From a virus: a stretch of DNA of 48,516 bases. Shown here piece after piece: positions 9,589 through 17,931 of this stretch. Every line of letters begins with the position of its first letter. Position 1 is the first letter of the stretch. The notes beneath the pieces are model-generated. The model did no database searches. It had not been told where the DNA came from and saw nothing but the letters and a program-made list of their open reading frames with translations. Where the stretch lies: IMG/VR virus record IMGVR_UViG_3300050120_000007, positions 1-48,516 of that record; one strand, 5' to 3'. A program made the translations under genes and the position numbers.

Positions 9589-10419
9589 TTAGCGCCTCTT
9601 CTGGCCTTCTTGATCAGTACCACTATCAGCACCATCGCCAATAGACAGAACAACGTCAGCGCCATCAAAGCGGACAGGGCCGGACATGTCAGTGATCCGG
9701 AAGATACGACCAGGGGCTTCAAAAGACCCAAGCGCATTCCAGATCAGTTGTTGAGAGCCCATATCCGTGAGGGGGAGATTGAACTCTTGACTATACGTCT
9801 CACCATTATCATCGCTGAAGGAGAGACTGATAGGATTACCAATCGAGTTAACATCATCGACTGAGGCAGTCAGAGTGAAGTTAGCAACACCGATAGCATT
9901 TCGTCCACGAGTGGCAATACCACCAGTGACGATACGTTCGATCTGTCTCCACTCTTCATCAAGAGGTTGGGTAGGATCAAACTCATACAGGTACGGGTAC
10001 AGACTATCTCCGCCCATGACTCGAAGACCCCACATAACACCATGAGTGAAATTGAGACCATCAAAGCCAAGGGATTGAAGCTGACACCACTCTTGAGTAG
10101 TCGTGTCATAAGCCCAGTCACCTTCTTCACCAAGAGGTAGGACGTAGAAACGGTGACCATCCATAACGAAGGTCCAAGCGCTTTGACGTGCCACAGCAGG
10201 TTGGTTTGTGGAGTACGCAGCCAGTACGGCTAGTTGAGTAACTTCTGCTGTCACGTTAAATTCTCCCGCGCTTCGAGAAATGAGAGCCGCTGATTGGGTC
10301 TCGCGAACATCCTTGGACGCTGGAGGACCGTACGCCACCTCGGCCACAACCTGAGTGGCGTGAACGCGAGGTAACGTGGCCTTCGAGTAGAGCGCTGATA
10401 CGTGGGTTACGCGTGCCAT
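9589..10419 (-). CDS. C-terminal half of a P22 gp10-like DNA stabilisation/tail hub protein
   Basis: A 276-residue protein. Residues 1-60 form a separate module (RVTHVSALYSK, TQVVAEVAYG). The rest shows features of the second half of gp10-type packaged-DNA stabilisation proteins: GHRFYVLPL followed by WAYDTTTQEWC, a GGDSLYPYLYEFD blade, DDNGETYS, and a closing GRIFRITDMSGPVRFDGADV segment. The N-terminal half of the same family lies 2.2 kb away at 12600-13907, with a LamG-domain gene between. I infer a split protein whose halves assemble in the neck. It could also be a separate hub protein that shares the domain. Confidence 0.6.
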   Translation of the reverse strand: MARVTHVSALYSKATLPRVHATQVVAEVAYGPPASKDVRETQSAALISRSAGEFNVTAEVTQLAVLAAYSTNQPAVARQSAWTFVMDGHRFYVLPLGEEGDWAYDTTTQEWCQLQSLGFDGLNFTHGVMWGLRVMGGDSLYPYLYEFDPTQPLDEEWRQIERIVTGGIATRGRNAIGVANFTLTASVDDVNSIGNPISLSFSDDNGETYSQEFNLPLTDMGSQQLIWNALGSFEAPGRIFRITDMSGPVRFDGADVVLSIGDGADSGTDQEGQKRR

Positions 10420-10422
10420 GCA

Positions 10423-12600
10423 TTAAACTGTCCGATTGATTTTGACTTGACCGTTGATGATCGTAGTCGGGCTGATGGGGCCACCCGTGTCAGGGTCAGC
10501 TTCCATAACATCGTCATAGTAGTTGACAGAGGTCGTCAAAGGGTGGACGATACCGTCAGTGTCACCACCAGAACCACCAATCAAACTCATCTGAATATCA
10601 GCCAAACCAGCATCAGTCTTCAGGGCACGAACGTTCAATTGAAGACCCGAGATGATCGTGGTGTTATTGGGCGGACGTTGAAGACGGAAGTTAGTGGGAC
10701 CAGGGATCGTTGCACCACCTAGAAGAGTAGTGGACGCCCACACAGCAGCGGTACCAGTTGCAGTGGACGGAATGGAGTTACCACCCGTACCAGCAAGGTT
10801 GGCTAAGACCTCAATCTGACCAATGGGAAGTTCAACTGCGTTCACATCGAAGTTGGCAGTCGTCCCAGTACCATAAGCAGTGCCAGAGCCAGGACCACTG
10901 TTCACCGCATTGAAGAAGTTCTGTAGGGTCGTCTGAGCGTCCCCAGTGGCAATCTTCACATCGAATGCAGTGCTGATGGTGTTCTTGAAGGTGTACACAG
11001 CGGGAGTGGTCCCGTCAGTGGTACCCAGAGTGATCGTGTCATTGTTGGCAGGAACAGTCGTCATCGTTAGGATATTCGAGGCGAATGCGTAGCTGGCAGC
11101 AATGAACGTTCCATCATCTGGAACAGCCTTATTGACTGTACTGAAGACACCAATCGCCGACCCATCATTTGGGACAAAGAAGTTGGCATTGTTCCTCAGA
11201 GCAATTGCACGAGCGAAACTTGACTCATCAGCAACAGAACTATCGTACCCCATCAGGAGCACAACATCAGCCCAGTCGGGGTCTGAGGAACCACGAGGGA
11301 ACGCAGCAACCGGGGGACTGAAGGTAGACGTGTAGCGACCCACACCATTGGTGAAGCGGGTCTCATCCATCCTGCCTTGGAAGTCACTACCAGTCGTCCA
11401 CTGGTTCGTGGAGTTCTGTTCAATACCAATGGCCAGGGGTTCAGTACCACCACCGAAGTAGGTGTTTGTGTCTGCAATCGGTAGGCCTTGTTGCTTACCG
11501 TCGATGAACAGGAGTAGCTCACCAGCAGCCCTGACAAGAGCCAAATGATACCACACATTGGTCGAGGGTACCCAAGGGAACTTGATCGGGGTGGCTACAG
11601 TTGCATTCGTACCGTCAGTGGACGTGTCGAACTGAAGGCAGGACGTATTGAAGCTTGGACCACCAAGAACTAGACGGTAAGACCGCTGATTACTAGCGGT
11701 GTCCCATCGACCCCAAATGGTGCTATAGTTCGTACCGGTGGGAAGCTGGTCGAACCTGACCATGGTTTCCAGGGTGAAGTCTGCGTTTCCAATATCCAGG
11801 GATGTGGCAGCGGCAGCTTGAATATACGCATCAGGGTTGTTAACTCCAGGGTTACCAGCAACTAGATAGCCAAGACGCAAGATACCAGAGCCGAACTCAT
11901 GGAAGTATGAAGGCGTCCAGCCAGAAGTGGGGGTGTCAGTATTGGCAAATAGGGTGGCAATACGACGATCACCCAACCAACCATTGTTTACGGAACCACT
12001 AGCATCATGTACCAGTAGATCATCAATCCAGGCTTGGCTAGCTTGAGGTTGTGAGGCGACTTCACCGACAGTAATCTGAGCACAGTTACCACTGAAGCTC
12101 ATACCTGTGGCGCTTAGTACAGGGGTTCCAGTACCAGTAGCATCATCTACACGAAGGGTGAAGGTCTGGTCAGTCTTGTCAAATAGCATTTCCATGAAGT
12201 GCCAGTTCCGAGCCTTGACAACTGGACCAGATGTGGTGGCAAGAATGACAGCGCTATTGGAACCGGTGAGGACAATGTTACCTGTGGTCTGAACATATAG
12301 TACAGCCATGACCGCATTGGAACTATCACGAAAGGTGCAGATTGAGTTGTCCACATTACCATTAGGCAGACCGTCAACACTGAAACCCATGCTCACCCAA
12401 ACCTTGGCGGATGGGGTGGGAAGAACTCTACGAGCAGTGGAACCACATTGGAGAGCACACGGGCCAGTACGAGCACCCCAAGCGGGGGCACCGATACTAT
12501 TCAGGCTTGAGACAGAGGCCCAGGGACCAGAGGCCATGTTAGCCACAGCGTTGGCTCCAGTACCATAGTGGTCGAAGCCGTCCATGAATTGAATTGCCAT
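10423..12600 (-). CDS. LamG/concanavalin-like domain virion protein
   Basis: A 725-residue protein. The N-terminal region (FMDGFDHYG, residues 5-13) looks like a beta-sandwich often found in phage tail proteins. The middle, around residues 250-430, is a convincing LamG/pentraxin-like domain (DFTLETMVRFDQLP, WYHLALVRAAGELLLFIDGKQQG, GRMDETRFTNGVGRY). Around residues 500-630 is a beta-rich module with YTFKN, GTGGNS and LLGGA, which also appears in the adjacent gp10-like N-terminal half. LamG domains usually bind glycans, so decoration or adsorption is plausible. It is flanked tightly by the two gp10-like halves: its ATG overlaps the upstream stop, and 3 bp separate it from the downstream gene. 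Confidence 0.7.
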   Translation of the reverse strand: MAIQFMDGFDHYGTGANAVANMASGPWASVSSLNSIGAPAWGARTGPCALQCGSTARRVLPTPSAKVWVSMGFSVDGLPNGNVDNSICTFRDSSNAVMAVLYVQTTGNIVLTGSNSAVILATTSGPVVKARNWHFMEMLFDKTDQTFTLRVDDATGTGTPVLSATGMSFSGNCAQITVGEVASQPQASQAWIDDLLVHDASGSVNNGWLGDRRIATLFANTDTPTSGWTPSYFHEFGSGILRLGYLVAGNPGVNNPDAYIQAAAATSLDIGNADFTLETMVRFDQLPTGTNYSTIWGRWDTASNQRSYRLVLGGPSFNTSCLQFDTSTDGTNATVATPIKFPWVPSTNVWYHLALVRAAGELLLFIDGKQQGLPIADTNTYFGGGTEPLAIGIEQNSTNQWTTGSDFQGRMDETRFTNGVGRYTSTFSPPVAAFPRGSSDPDWADVVLLMGYDSSVADESSFARAIALRNNANFFVPNDGSAIGVFSTVNKAVPDDGTFIAASYAFASNILTMTTVPANNDTITLGTTDGTTPAVYTFKNTISTAFDVKIATGDAQTTLQNFFNAVNSGPGSGTAYGTGTTANFDVNAVELPIGQIEVLANLAGTGGNSIPSTATGTAAVWASTTLLGGATIPGPTNFRLQRPPNNTTIISGLQLNVRALKTDAGLADIQMSLIGGSGGDTDGIVHPLTTSVNYYDDVMEADPDTGGPISPTTIINGQVKINRTV

Positions 12601-13907
12601 TAAGGGCTTAGTCCTTCTTCTCGTCTAAGTTGTCGGCGAATACGTTCTTCGATGCCATTGTTTGAGATACGTGTGACACCCCAACCGGCATCTGTAGCGT
12701 CTCCTGATTGGAAACCGATGGAGTAAACACGCCCATCGTCACCCACGAGTAAGACCCCATCATCAATAACGACGGGTGTTCCTGTAATAGCTCCACGGGC
12801 GTAGACCCGTCCTTCGATAGGGGCAAAGGGGGTTGCGATATTTCCAGTTGCATACCAGTTCTCCGTAGACTTTTCACCGACGATCAAAACTTGGTCGCCC
12901 ACAGCTCGAAGCTGGGTGATGTTGTCTGGGCTGCTTTCCTTCGAGGCGAAGTTAAGCGGATCGATAGTTAGTTCACCAGGATTGACCCAGTAGAATTGTT
13001 GAGTGTTGGCGATGCTCAAGAGCACGTAGCCAGACACCTGAGACAGGCTTAGTGGTACTTGACCACCAGGAACTTCTACACCTTCCAGAGCATCAATACC
13101 ACCATTGGCAAGATGAGTCCCGGAAGCTACCAGAACTGAAGATGAGCCAATTGAAAGGGTGATAGAGTTACCACCAGTACCAACAGTACGGGCCGTAAGG
13201 GTCAAGATCGTGGAGGGAAGTGCCCCATCAGCGGTAGCTCCAACTGCCACGTTCTGACCACCGATGGTCGAACTGTAGTCCACACCACTCTCACCACTGT
13301 CCATGATCGCAAGGACCATCTGAGCAATTGGATCGAGAAGACTACCGGTAGACGTTGGATTGACTACGAATGGGTTACTGACTGTACCTGCGTCACTGGG
13401 AGAAAACGTTGTCCCCCAGGTGTAGTAGACACCCCCGACTTGGATCGTATCGACGTTATCGGTGACCGCCCCAGTAAGAGTGATAGTGCCAGTTGCCGCC
13501 GTGGTTCCGGAGTAGACTTGGAGGGTCTGACCGTCCGCGATCCATAGGCGTTCATATCCAGCACCTTTCTGCCAAGCAAACTCGGGAAAACCCGTACCAG
13601 CTATTATACCACTAATTACTGTGTCTGTCATGTCTTGATTTATACGGTGTAGCTTTTGGCCAGCAACAACGAACAGACTATCGTCGAATAGTCCGCTGAG
13701 GGCAGCATTACCACGCATTGAAGCGAAGTTACCGAAGTCTCCCGCATTAAGGGGCATGATGACCGTGGTACCTGGACGAGCCAGCACAGACACGCCTTCA
13801 CGCAGGTTGGCGGGGTTAGCTTCCAGCCACCTGTTGAGGAGCTTGACTTCAGGCGTACCGCCATACAGTCGCTTGTATGCACCTCTACCGAGGGGGACTT
13901 CAGTCAT
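12600..13907 (-). CDS. N-terminal half of a P22 gp10-like DNA stabilisation protein
   Basis: A 435-residue protein. It begins as podovirus stabilisation proteins do (a short segment, then a residue on lost or kept genes such as LLNRWLEANPANLREGVS and ARPGTTVIMPL), with propeller-like repeats. It ends with LRAVGDQVLIVGEKSTENWYATG and GVTRISNNGIEERIRR, which match the middle of gp10-type proteins. It stops at the point where such proteins normally continue into the GH-FYVL blade, found instead at 9589-10419. A roughly 130-residue beta module (VDTIQVGGVYYTWG ... GTGGNSITL ... LANGG) is inserted in the propeller. The inference is a split hub protein that closes the head after DNA packaging. Confidence 0.65.
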   Translation of the reverse strand: MTEVPLGRGAYKRLYGGTPEVKLLNRWLEANPANLREGVSVLARPGTTVIMPLNAGDFGNFASMRGNAALSGLFDDSLFVVAGQKLHRINQDMTDTVISGIIAGTGFPEFAWQKGAGYERLWIADGQTLQVYSGTTAATGTITLTGAVTDNVDTIQVGGVYYTWGTTFSPSDAGTVSNPFVVNPTSTGSLLDPIAQMVLAIMDSGESGVDYSSTIGGQNVAVGATADGALPSTILTLTARTVGTGGNSITLSIGSSSVLVASGTHLANGGIDALEGVEVPGGQVPLSLSQVSGYVLLSIANTQQFYWVNPGELTIDPLNFASKESSPDNITQLRAVGDQVLIVGEKSTENWYATGNIATPFAPIEGRVYARGAITGTPVVIDDGVLLVGDDGRVYSIGFQSGDATDAGWGVTRISNNGIEERIRRQLRREEGLSP

Positions 13908-14145
13908 TTAACACCTTTACCATGTGAGCTGCGCCCCACCGAGGATCGACAGTGACACCCTTTGCTTCTAGTTGAGCTGTCAGCAGAGCCTTGTCATACC
14001 CTTGTGGTTCGCGAGGAACATACGGAACCGGCTTTCTACGGGCCCAACCATCCGGTACTTCCTCTGGGGTCTTGCAGATAATGCCCTCGCCAGTAGGGCT
14101 GTAGAACCAAGCTGGCCATATATTACCTGATCTACGTTCTCTCAT
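13900..14145 (-). CDS. Small virion-operon protein with a SAP/HeH-like C-terminus
   Basis: An 81-residue protein between the head-to-tail joining protein and the gp10-like N-terminal half, overlapping the latter by 8 bp. The N-terminal half (FYSPTGEGIICKTPEEVPDGW) resembles short phage segments that precede a small helical motif. The C-terminal LLTAQLEAKGVTVDPRWGAA is like the helix-extended-loop-helix or SAP-like motif seen in small phage head or tail proteins. Its role is unknown. It is probably a virion or assembly component. Confidence 0.5.
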   Translation of the reverse strand: MRERRSGNIWPAWFYSPTGEGIICKTPEEVPDGWARRKPVPYVPREPQGYDKALLTAQLEAKGVTVDPRWGAAHMVKVLND

Positions 14146-14927
14146 TAGTAGGGATACCCACTATCGAAGTACGCATTAGGGTCGCCGTAAGCTCTCTGAC
14201 TACCAGCGTAGCCCCAGTAGCGACTGAAGTGAGTCATATACAGTAGACCATCTTCAGAGGGCATCGGGGTCGTGGACTGACCGTAACGAGCTGCGAACTT
14301 GGTGGTGGCAATTTTACCAGCCTCGGCACTGGCGGGGTGGATAACCTGACCGTACCTAGGATTTAGACGGTAAGCCAACATGATGATAAACATGTCGTCA
14401 AATTCAGGAGGCCACGGCATGTCACCAGCAGGATCGAGTGGCAAGACCGTAACCCAGTTACCGAGGTCTTCACGGTAGAGCCACTGCTTAATCAAGCCAG
14501 CAGTGTCGTAGGTCATCTCATCTTCACCTTCGATGGAGCGTCCATTACCTTTGATGGTAAGGGGGAACAGATCGAAGTTCTGACTAACGTCGACGACACC
14601 CATACGAGCACCGTCATGAGGACGAGGATGTAGGTTGACTGTACCTTCACCCGTCAGATTACACATGATACGAGTGTTAAAAGGTACATACTGGTTACCT
14701 GGAAGTTGGTTGTTCCACCACGGATAACCACGAGGACTGTTGATGTCATTCTGACCTAACGGGAACGGATGTAGGTTCTCGCCAGCCTCGTTACCAAGCA
14801 CGCCAGCAACGATAGTAGACAGCAAGCCGAAAGCCTCATCGATCTGGTCTTGTGCCGGAGTGACACCTAGAGGGATGAGGTTCGTCTCACGAAGAGCGCT
14901 TTTGATGATTGAGGCTACAGCGGTCAT
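14145..14927 (-). CDS. Head-to-tail joining protein (P22 gp4-like)
   Basis: A 260-residue protein. The N-terminus (IIKSALRETNLIPLGVTPAQDQIDEAF) has the helical pattern of podovirus tail accessory factors that bind below the portal. The remainder has the tryptophan/proline-rich pattern of such adaptors (GYPWWNNQLPGNQYVPF, EFDDMFIIMLAYRLNPRYG). It lies between the small head proteins and the gp10-like gene, in the same order as in P22-type head modules. Adjacent genes overlap at TAATG junctions. The exact family is inferred. Confidence 0.65.
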   Translation of the reverse strand: MTAVASIIKSALRETNLIPLGVTPAQDQIDEAFGLLSTIVAGVLGNEAGENLHPFPLGQNDINSPRGYPWWNNQLPGNQYVPFNTRIMCNLTGEGTVNLHPRPHDGARMGVVDVSQNFDLFPLTIKGNGRSIEGEDEMTYDTAGLIKQWLYREDLGNWVTVLPLDPAGDMPWPPEFDDMFIIMLAYRLNPRYGQVIHPASAEAGKIATTKFAARYGQSTTPMPSEDGLLYMTHFSRYWGYAGSQRAYGDPNAYFDSGYPY

Positions 14928-15247
14928 TAGCTCAGGGTACCTGCAACGGTGAGGACGTCGAAACGAACACGACCATCAGCGGTCTTAGAGTCAGCCATTG
15001 GGTTGACTACCCGAATGTACCAGTTAGACGTGTCAGCAGTGTCAGTATGCATAGAGAAAGGTTTATGACAGACCTTTATACCGGTGGGATCAGGAGTAGT
15101 TGGAGCTGCGGAACCAGCATAAATATAGAACTGATGAGTGTGAGGGTCAGCACTAACACGAAAAAAGGTCCCAGCGGCGGAGGCAATTTGCTTCCAACCG
15201 TCTTGAGGACCAATTTGATAGTTCTTAGTAGAGGCATTGGCGGCCAT
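14927..15247 (-). CDS. Small head protein, possibly decoration
   Basis: A 106-residue protein in the head gene cluster after the coat gene. I chose ATG 15247 (MAANASTKN), which has an AAGGA motif upstream, over an in-frame TTG at 15256. The sequence looks beta-rich (FFRVSADPHTHQFYIYAG, NWYIRVVNP) without known motifs. Position and size suggest a decoration or head-completion protein, but I do not recognise the family. Confidence 0.5.
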   Translation of the reverse strand: MAANASTKNYQIGPQDGWKQIASAAGTFFRVSADPHTHQFYIYAGSAAPTTPDPTGIKVCHKPFSMHTDTADTSNWYIRVVNPMADSKTADGRVRFDVLTVAGTLS

Positions 15248-15276
15248 TGATTTCAATATCCTTTGGCTTGGAAAGT

Positions 15277-15302
15277 GGGGGAGACCAGAATTAGCCTCCC
15301 CC
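15277..15302 (-). other. GC-rich hairpin between head genes
   Basis: A 7-bp perfect stem (GGGGGAG at 15277-15283 with CTCCCCC at 15296-15302) and a 12-nt loop lie in the gap between the 65-residue and 106-residue head protein genes. No U-tract follows in the leftward transcript. It is therefore more likely an mRNA-stability or processing hairpin, or a weak attenuator, than a classical terminator. Confidence 0.55.
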
Positions 15303-15309
15303 TAGTTAG

Positions 15310-15507
15310 TTAGCTGATGACACCCCGAGTACGGAGATCATCAATAAGTTGGCCCAGAGCGGCACCAATTTGAGCAGCGGTAGCAGTCGAGGTTACTTGA
15401 GTTACCTTCGACTTAGTACCAGTCCAAGCTGCGACAGACGGAATAGCACCATGCTTGAGCTTGCCTTCGAAGTAAGGCGTATTGTATTTGATCGTGACAG
15501 TAGCCAT
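15310..15507 (-). CDS. Small protein downstream of coat gene
   Basis: A 65-residue protein with a good AAGGAG ribosome binding site 6 nt before the ATG. The N-terminal half is beta-like (VTIKYNTPYFEGK). The C-terminal half is a helix (AQIGAALGQLIDDLRTRGVIS). The gene is isolated by GC-rich hairpins on both sides, directly after the major coat gene, which suggests high and separately tuned expression. Function is not recognised. A decoration or assembly protein is possible. Confidence 0.5.
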   Translation of the reverse strand: MATVTIKYNTPYFEGKLKHGAIPSVAAWTGTKSKVTQVTSTATAAQIGAALGQLIDDLRTRGVIS

Positions 15508-15535
15508 GTAGTTCTCCTTTCGTACAATGGCGGTA

Positions 15536-15568
15536 CCCCGGGAGCTTCAGTGAGAGGCCGACCCGGGG
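15536..15568 (-). other. GC-rich hairpin after the coat gene
   Basis: An inverted repeat of CCCCGGG (15536-15542) and CCCGGGG (15562-15568) with a 19-nt loop starts 11 bp downstream of the coat stop codon. There is no U-run in the leftward transcript. Such structures after phage coat genes often protect mRNA ends or give partial termination. Here the role is inferred from position only. Confidence 0.55.
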
Positions 15569-15578
15569 CTTAGTTCAA

Positions 15579-16904
15579 TTACGAACCGTTGATACGAACG
15601 ATCCGACGACGGTCAACCACGTTCGCAGCCAGGGCCACGTCGAAGCGGACTTGGTGTTCGCCGGTGTTGAACACGGAGTTCTGCCACATACGGACCGACA
15701 GCGGAACCTTGGTCAGCGACTTGCGCGAACCGATACCGGTGGCGGGCATGATCAGGTCAGCCGTGTTAACCACGATGGCAGACTTGTTCAGGATCGCACG
15801 AGGCTTCACCGAACCCGAAGTCGGGGTGATGAAGGTAACCGTCGCACCGTCGGTCGGAGCAGCGGTGACAGTCGCGTGAGCGGTGTCAACGTTGACGTTC
15901 GGGGTGTTGCTGAAGGCAGACGGGATGATCATCGCCGGGAAGATACGGACGTTAGTGAACGAGCCGCTAGCAGCGGTGTACGGACCACCAATGACCCGGA
16001 ACTCTTGCAGACGAGCCAGGCTGGCTTGCAGACGGTTGTCGTAGGCGTTAACACCAGCGATGGTGAACACTTCACCGTCAACCAGGGTTTCAGTACCCGA
16101 ACCAGCCGCCAGGGTGACAGTCTGAGTCATATACTGACCCGGAGCCGGACTGACAGCGACGTCCGCATAGTGGACCGAAGTACCGCCGGAAGCGGTGAAG
16201 GTACCAGTCGCAGCGTGCGAACCAGTGGCCAGCGTCGGAAGTTGCTGAGTGAACAACGTCGGGATACCAGCGATCTTACCTTCCCAACCGTCACGATACA
16301 CACCAGCACCGATGTCGGCGAGGGACGCGTTGTCGGACACAACCAGCGAGCCGAGAGCTTGCTTGTCGCCGTAGGTCAGAACTGCACGAAGGTCTTGGTC
16401 GGTGACGCCTTCTTCCTTAAGACGGGTGTAGCCGGAAGCCACGTCGTCATAAGCTTGAACCGCGTTACCAGCCGTACCCAGCCAGTTGTTGGAAGCGTTC
16501 ACAGCGAAGCCCAGGATGTAGGCGTCAATCTGCTCAGCCAGGTTGAGGGCCGCACTCTTGAGCGCTTCGCTTTCACGAGCCGCACCCAAGTCACGAATTT
16601 TCACGAAGTCCTGCCAGCCCATCGAGCTACCGAAGATCGTATCGACCTTGTATTGCTCGGAGCCGAACACGCTGGACTGCGTACCCGGGTTGGTGAGGTC
16701 TTGGACCGGACCACCGGAGGCGGAACGGGTGACAACGTAACGGGGCACGACTTGCTCGACAACAGTCAAAGCATTTCGGTCGTTCATTTCGTTGTCGAAT
16801 TTACGCCAAGTTACCAGCTCGGCAGAAGTGAGGTTGTTTTGGAAGATGGCGGCAAACGAGTTAAGGACAAGTTTGGCCTGATCAACTGTAACTACACCAG
16901 ACAT
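15579..16904 (-). CDS. Major capsid (coat) protein, P22-like
   Basis: A 441-residue HK97-fold coat protein of the P22 gp5 type, similar in length to P22 coat (430 residues). Supporting features are the position directly after scaffold and portal, the N-terminal helical region (DQAKLVLNSFAAIFQNNL), and the central segment (AAILNLAEQ-like LNLAEQIDAYILG). The WEGKIAGIPTLFTQQLP stretch, shared by this coat group, and a C-terminus rich in strands (LSVRMWQNSVFNTGEHQVRFDVA) add support. The RBS is AGGAG before the ATG at 16904. Codon use is GC-richer than its neighbours, as expected for the most abundant protein. Confidence 0.85.
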   Translation of the reverse strand: MSGVVTVDQAKLVLNSFAAIFQNNLTSAELVTWRKFDNEMNDRNALTVVEQVVPRYVVTRSASGGPVQDLTNPGTQSSVFGSEQYKVDTIFGSSMGWQDFVKIRDLGAARESEALKSAALNLAEQIDAYILGFAVNASNNWLGTAGNAVQAYDDVASGYTRLKEEGVTDQDLRAVLTYGDKQALGSLVVSDNASLADIGAGVYRDGWEGKIAGIPTLFTQQLPTLATGSHAATGTFTASGGTSVHYADVAVSPAPGQYMTQTVTLAAGSGTETLVDGEVFTIAGVNAYDNRLQASLARLQEFRVIGGPYTAASGSFTNVRIFPAMIIPSAFSNTPNVNVDTAHATVTAAPTDGATVTFITPTSGSVKPRAILNKSAIVVNTADLIMPATGIGSRKSLTKVPLSVRMWQNSVFNTGEHQVRFDVALAANVVDRRRIVRINGS

Positions 16905-16923
16905 TTAGTACTCCTAATGAGGA

Positions 16924-17892
16924 TTATTTAGCCTTCCGAAAGAACTCTCCCGAGAAGGCGTCGAGATCGTCGGTGTCAGGCGCGACAGCAACAAATGCAC
17001 CATTAGTACCGCGTGCCCGAACGGGCGGAGGCGGCGGAGCATTACTTACTTTCGGCTTAGCCAACTGTTTCTGGGCGTCCGCATCCGCAAACTTCGCAGA
17101 TATCCGACCTAGCGCGAGGGTCGCTTTGAGTGCACCGCTATTTACGATATCTTTAGCTTCTGTCGGATTGTTGGACAAGTAGTACAGAACGTCCGTGCCA
17201 TGTGGCATAGACATCAACGTGGTTGCAAGATACTGGGCGTAACCTTGATCCAGACTACCAAATCCATCCAGGAGTTGCTGACCCTTTTCATTGAAATCCG
17301 GATAGGTTTCCTTGGCGGTCTCCACTCGGGTATTCCAATCGGTAGCAAGCTCTGCGCGAGCAGCGGTCTCTTGGGTTTGCTTGGCAGCTTGTTCAGCCCT
17401 CTTCGCGGTCTCTGCGTTCTCCTGAGCAACAGCGAACTTGGTAAGGTCCTTGATGTATTGGACATCAAACTCACCTAGTTCATATTTCGGAGTACCGTCT
17501 TCATTGAGATCGGTCGGAAGGGGTTCTCCCCCAGTCTTTACAGTAGCAGTTGGTGCTTTCTCTGCAAGCTTCGCCTCAAGGGCAGTGAGCTTGGCTTCGA
17601 ATTCACGACGCTGTTCTTCACGTTGTCGTACTACTTCATCGATCCTGTCTTGAACGGTTTGTTTCTTCTTCGGAGCTTCTTTGAACTCCGCGTCAGCATC
17701 TTCGTTCGGATCGACTTCGTCTTTTTGAGCTTCGGCGGCTACTTCACCAGCCTCATCGTCATTGTCTTGTTCCGCTTCCTGCTTGGCGGCAGGGGCTGCT
17801 TCTTTCTTCTCGCCAAAGAAGTCCGAAGCAAAGGCGTCAAGATCATCGGTGTCGATGGATTGGTTCTCAGTAGATACTTGGGTCTCACTCAT
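16924..17892 (-). CDS. Scaffolding protein
   Basis: A 322-residue, highly charged, mostly helical protein between portal and coat genes, the standard position for scaffold. The N-terminal half is acidic (Glu/Asp/Ala/Lys-rich). Residues about 90-115 are a likely coiled coil (VRQREEQRREFEAKLTALEA). The C-terminus is basic-ended, as in P22 scaffold, where the C-terminal helix binds coat. Residues 14-30 and 306-322 carry near-copies of DTDDLDAF followed by an FF-containing segment, so the same short motif caps both ends. Confidence 0.8.
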   Translation of the reverse strand: MSETQVSTENQSIDTDDLDAFASDFFGEKKEAAPAAKQEAEQDNDDEAGEVAAEAQKDEVDPNEDADAEFKEAPKKKQTVQDRIDEVVRQREEQRREFEAKLTALEAKLAEKAPTATVKTGGEPLPTDLNEDGTPKYELGEFDVQYIKDLTKFAVAQENAETAKRAEQAAKQTQETAARAELATDWNTRVETAKETYPDFNEKGQQLLDGFGSLDQGYAQYLATTLMSMPHGTDVLYYLSNNPTEAKDIVNSGALKATLALGRISAKFADADAQKQLAKPKVSNAPPPPPVRARGTNGAFVAVAPDTDDLDAFSGEFFRKAK

Positions 17893-17931
17893 TTAGGTTT
17901 ATGCGGTCCTTTAACCGATTGCACACGTCAC

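Noticed and set aside
15651-16931. 426-codon frame opposite the coat gene
   Set aside because: Mirror frame caused by the GC-biased codons of the coat gene. No ribosome site and Arg/Ser/Thr-rich.
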